From Sulfuricella sp. (GTDB lineage Bacteria > Pseudomonadota > Gammaproteobacteria > Burkholderiales > Sulfuricellaceae): a stretch of 64,000 bases of DNA. Of the stretch, positions 61,679-64,000 are shown piece after piece. Where the stretch lies: NCBI GenBank assembly GCA_023266195.1, contig JAHFRP010000001.1, positions 1-64,000 on the forward strand, in the 5' to 3' direction. The position numbers and the translations under genes were made by a program. Positions within the stretch are counted from its first letter, which is position 1. Each line of letters starts with the position of its first letter. The notes beneath the pieces were generated by a model that saw nothing but the letters and a program-made list of their open reading frames with translations, had not been told where the DNA came from and searched no databases.

Positions 61679-61822
61679 AGGTCGCCGCCGCCTTTGGCGG
61701 GCTGGCGGACGCAATTGCGTTAGCGCAGGCGCCATGCGGTGAAGCGGCGGAACCAAGCGGCATTCGCCGCCGGCTGCCGCGTTGTAGGAACAACGGAAAA
61801 TCTCGCTCGCAGAAAGCGTTTC

Positions 61823-64000
61823 ATGACCATCGACATGAGTCAGTTTTTCCAGGTGTTTTTCGAGGAGGCCGCGGAGCATCTGGACGAAATGGAGCATTTG
61901 CTGCTCGATCTCGACCCCGAGTCGCCTCGCCCGGACGATCTCAACGCCATTTTCCGCGCGGCGCATTCCATCAAGGGCGGCAGCGGCACGTTTGGTTTCA
62001 CCGACATGACCGGCGTCACGCATATCCTCGAGTCGCTGCTGGACCGGCTGCGCAAGAACGAAATCGCGTTGCGCGGCGAAATGGTGGATGCATTCCTCGA
62101 TGCAGGTGATGTGCTGCGCGGACAGCTCGCCGGGCATCAACATGGCGCCGAGGTCGATCCGCAGGCGGCCGCCAATATTTGTGCAAAACTCAACCTGCTG
62201 GCCAGCGGGGGAGGCGCCCCCGCTGGCCGGCAGCAGCCCGCCGCCGAACCCGCTCCGGCTGTCGAAAGTCTTGCCGAGTGCACGTACCGCATCGAGTTTG
62301 CGCCTGACCGGCAAACTCTCGAACGCGTCGCGGATTTTGCTCCCCTGTTTGCCGAGCTTGCCGCCCTCGGCAAGCTCGAAGTGACCGAGCTGGCACCGGA
62401 AGAATCGCCGACCCGAGCCTGGCGCATGGCCTTGCGCTCCTGTGCCGACGAAGCCGCCTTGCGCGACATCTTTGACTTCTTTGCCCAGCCGGACCAGCTC
62501 AAAATCGAATCCGAGCCGGCCGGCGCGGTGGAGGATGATCAGGGCTTCGGCTTTTTTACCGATATCGCGGCACACGGGGAAAGCGATCCGGGCTATGGCT
62601 TTTTCACCGATTCGGCTCCGGTAGAGAGCGATTCCGGCTCCGGCTTTTTCACGGATGACGCACCGTTCGGAGAGGGCGACCCGGACTTCGGCTTTTTCAT
62701 CGACGTGTCCGCGGCACCTGCGGTACAGCAGGTGGACGATGCGCGGGGCTATGGATTTTTCCAGAAAATCGATCCTCCTCCAGTTCCAGCCGAAACGGCC
62801 AAAAAAGTGGAAGCCGCAACGGCGGAACCTGCTCCAATTGCCGTGCCGGAACAGAAGCCCGCCTTCGCCGAGCGGCCGGCGGGGCGGCGCGCAACAGACA
62901 AGGCGCCCGCCGCCGCGGCAACCGAATCGACTTCGATCCGGGTGAGCGTCGATAAGGTCGATCAACTCATCAATCTGGTGGGCGAGCTGGTGATTACCCA
63001 GTCCATGCTTGCACAGACCGCTTCCGAGGTGGATTCCGCGATCTACGAGAAACTGCTCAACGGCCTGTCCCAGCTTGAGCGCAACACCCGCGACCTGCAG
63101 GAATCGGTCATGTCGATTCGCATGATGCCGATCAGCTTTGTCTTCAGCCGCTTTCCGCGCGTAGTGCGCGATCTGGCCACCAAGCTGGAGAAGAAAGTGG
63201 AGCTGGTCACCGTTGGCGAAAGCACCGAGCTCGACAAAGGGCTGATCGAAAAGATTGCAGATCCGCTCACGCATCTGGTGCGCAATAGCCTGGACCACGG
63301 CATCGAAATGCCCGAGCAGCGCATCGCCAGTGGCAAGCCGGAGAAGGGCACCATTACTTTGCAAGCCGCCCATCAGGGCGGGAATGTGGTGATTTCGGTA
63401 AGCGACGACGGGGCTGGGTTGAACCGCGAGCGCATCCTGTCCAAGGCGGCGGAAAAAGGCCTGCCGGTGCACGATGCCATGCCGGACAGCGAAGTCTGGC
63501 AGCTGATCTTCGCGCCGGGTTTCTCGACGGCCGAGGTCGTCACCGACGTGTCCGGCCGCGGCGTCGGCATGGACGTGGTGAAGAAGAATATCCTGGGCAT
63601 GGGCGGCCAGGTGGAAATCGAGTCCGCCGCCGGCTGGGGAAGCCGCATCACCGTCCGTCTGCCGCTCACGCTGGCGATCCTGGACGGCATGTCGATCGCG
63701 GTGGGCAGTCAGATCTTTATCGTGCCGCTGGCTTTCATCACCGAATCGCTGCAGCCGGCGAAAGAGGACGTCAAGACCGTGACCGGCGAAGGCCGGCTGG
63801 TGCATGTGCGCGGCGAATACCTGCCGCTGCTGGCGTTGCACGAAGTCTTCGGCATCGCCCCCAGTGTCAGCGAGCCCCATCAGGGCATCGTGGTGCTGCT
63901 CGAGTCGGAGGGAAAGAAAGCCGCTATGCTGGTGGACGAGCTGGTCGGCCAGCACCAGGTCGTGATCAAGGGCCTGGAGACCAATTACCGCAAAGTGCCG
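61823..64000 (+). CDS. cheA: Chemotaxis histidine kinase CheA (3' end beyond window)
   Basis: The frame is open for 726 codons to the window edge. Domains in order: P1 with the phosphorylated His48 (FRAAHSIKGGSGTFGF), a P2-like CheY-binding region (about 148-235, TYRIEFAPDRQTLERVADFA), an acidic linker with five GFF repeats (about 237-320), P3 dimerisation (VDKVDQLINLVGELVITQSM), and the P4 kinase with LVRNSLDHGIE, SDDGAGLN and GRGVGMDVVKKN. The start of P5, the CheW-like domain (FIVPLAFITESLQP), is cut by the edge. It receives signals from chemoreceptors and phosphorylates CheY. The repeats are the unusual feature. Confidence 0.96.
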   Translation, partial: MTIDMSQFFQVFFEEAAEHLDEMEHLLLDLDPESPRPDDLNAIFRAAHSIKGGSGTFGFTDMTGVTHILESLLDRLRKNEIALRGEMVDAFLDAGDVLRGQLAGHQHGAEVDPQAAANICAKLNLLASGGGAPAGRQQPAAEPAPAVESLAECTYRIEFAPDRQTLERVADFAPLFAELAALGKLEVTELAPEESPTRAWRMALRSCADEAALRDIFDFFAQPDQLKIESEPAGAVEDDQGFGFFTDIAAHGESDPGYGFFTDSAPVESDSGSGFFTDDAPFGEGDPDFGFFIDVSAAPAVQQVDDARGYGFFQKIDPPPVPAETAKKVEAATAEPAPIAVPEQKPAFAERPAGRRATDKAPAAAATESTSIRVSVDKVDQLINLVGELVITQSMLAQTASEVDSAIYEKLLNGLSQLERNTRDLQESVMSIRMMPISFVFSRFPRVVRDLATKLEKKVELVTVGESTELDKGLIEKIADPLTHLVRNSLDHGIEMPEQRIASGKPEKGTITLQAAHQGGNVVISVSDDGAGLNRERILSKAAEKGLPVHDAMPDSEVWQLIFAPGFSTAEVVTDVSGRGVGMDVVKKNILGMGGQVEIESAAGWGSRITVRLPLTLAILDGMSIAVGSQIFIVPLAFITESLQPAKEDVKTVTGEGRLVHVRGEYLPLLALHEVFGIAPSVSEPHQGIVVLLESEGKKAAMLVDELVGQHQVVIKGLETNYRKVP

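Noticed and set aside
61511-63955. An 814-codon open frame antisense to cheY and cheA.
   Set aside because: The plus strand has the clear CheA domains and catalytic motifs; the antisense frame shows none.

Overview
The window is a chromosomal segment of a betaproteobacterium, most likely of the order Nitrosomonadales. This rests on gene order and protein sequence: his operon to HIT protein to tatABC to an HtrA-type protease, Nif3 and petABC; sspA-sspB; a tRNA-tuf-tRNA-secE block running into the whole rpl/rpo/str/S10/spc/alpha supercluster; then uvrA, an MFS gene and ssb. No genus can be fixed from sequence reading alone.

Layout. Bases 1-3065 are a disturbed accessory island sitting where hisG normally meets hisD. 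It holds two 3' fragments of hisG, each abutting the same REP-type repeat end, a HigBA-like toxin-antitoxin pair between them, several palindromic dispersed repeats, a 30-bp tandem duplication, and a relict chromosomal integron. The integron consists of a broken integrase gene, an attI-like junction, one well-preserved attC, two gene cassettes and a truncated second attC. Bases 3066-9432 are hisDCBHAFIE plus a HIT-family gene, mostly with overlapping or abutting ends. Bases 9451-10934 are tatABC. Convergent to them is a heme-motif GGDEF protein (11144-13012) and a DegS-like protease (13303-14448). From 14525 come a Nif3 family gene, the cytochrome bc1 genes petABC, and sspA and sspB.

Bases 19441-52000 are the translation and transcription block: tRNA-Thr(TGT), tRNA-Tyr, tRNA-Gly, tRNA-Thr(GGT), tuf, tRNA-Trp, secE, nusG, rplKAJL, rpoBC, rpsL, rpsG, fusA, a second identical tuf, the S10 and spc ribosomal protein genes, secY, infA, rpmJ, rpsM, rpsK, rpsD, rpoA and rplQ. 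All run rightwards. Regulatory structure is visible at several points: a strong promoter before the tRNAs, an L10-leader-type region, an attenuator-like hairpin after rplL, a consensus promoter and terminator-like hairpin before rpsL, a 15-bp hairpin between rpsJ and rplC, and a bidirectional terminator after rplQ.

Bases 52000-57800 hold two small membrane or exported proteins, uvrA, an MFS transporter with a C-terminal extra domain, and ssb. From 57825 to the end lies a chemotaxis cluster: cheD, an HDOD-domain gene, a sensor-less methyl-accepting chemotaxis protein, cheY and a cheA that runs off the window.

The most unusual content is the relict integron, whose recombination core sites still match cassette by cassette, and the chemotaxis genes, where CheD and the chemoreceptor share a C-terminal tail and CheA carries five GFF repeats in a linker. 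All functional names come from recognising protein families by eye; no database search was run.
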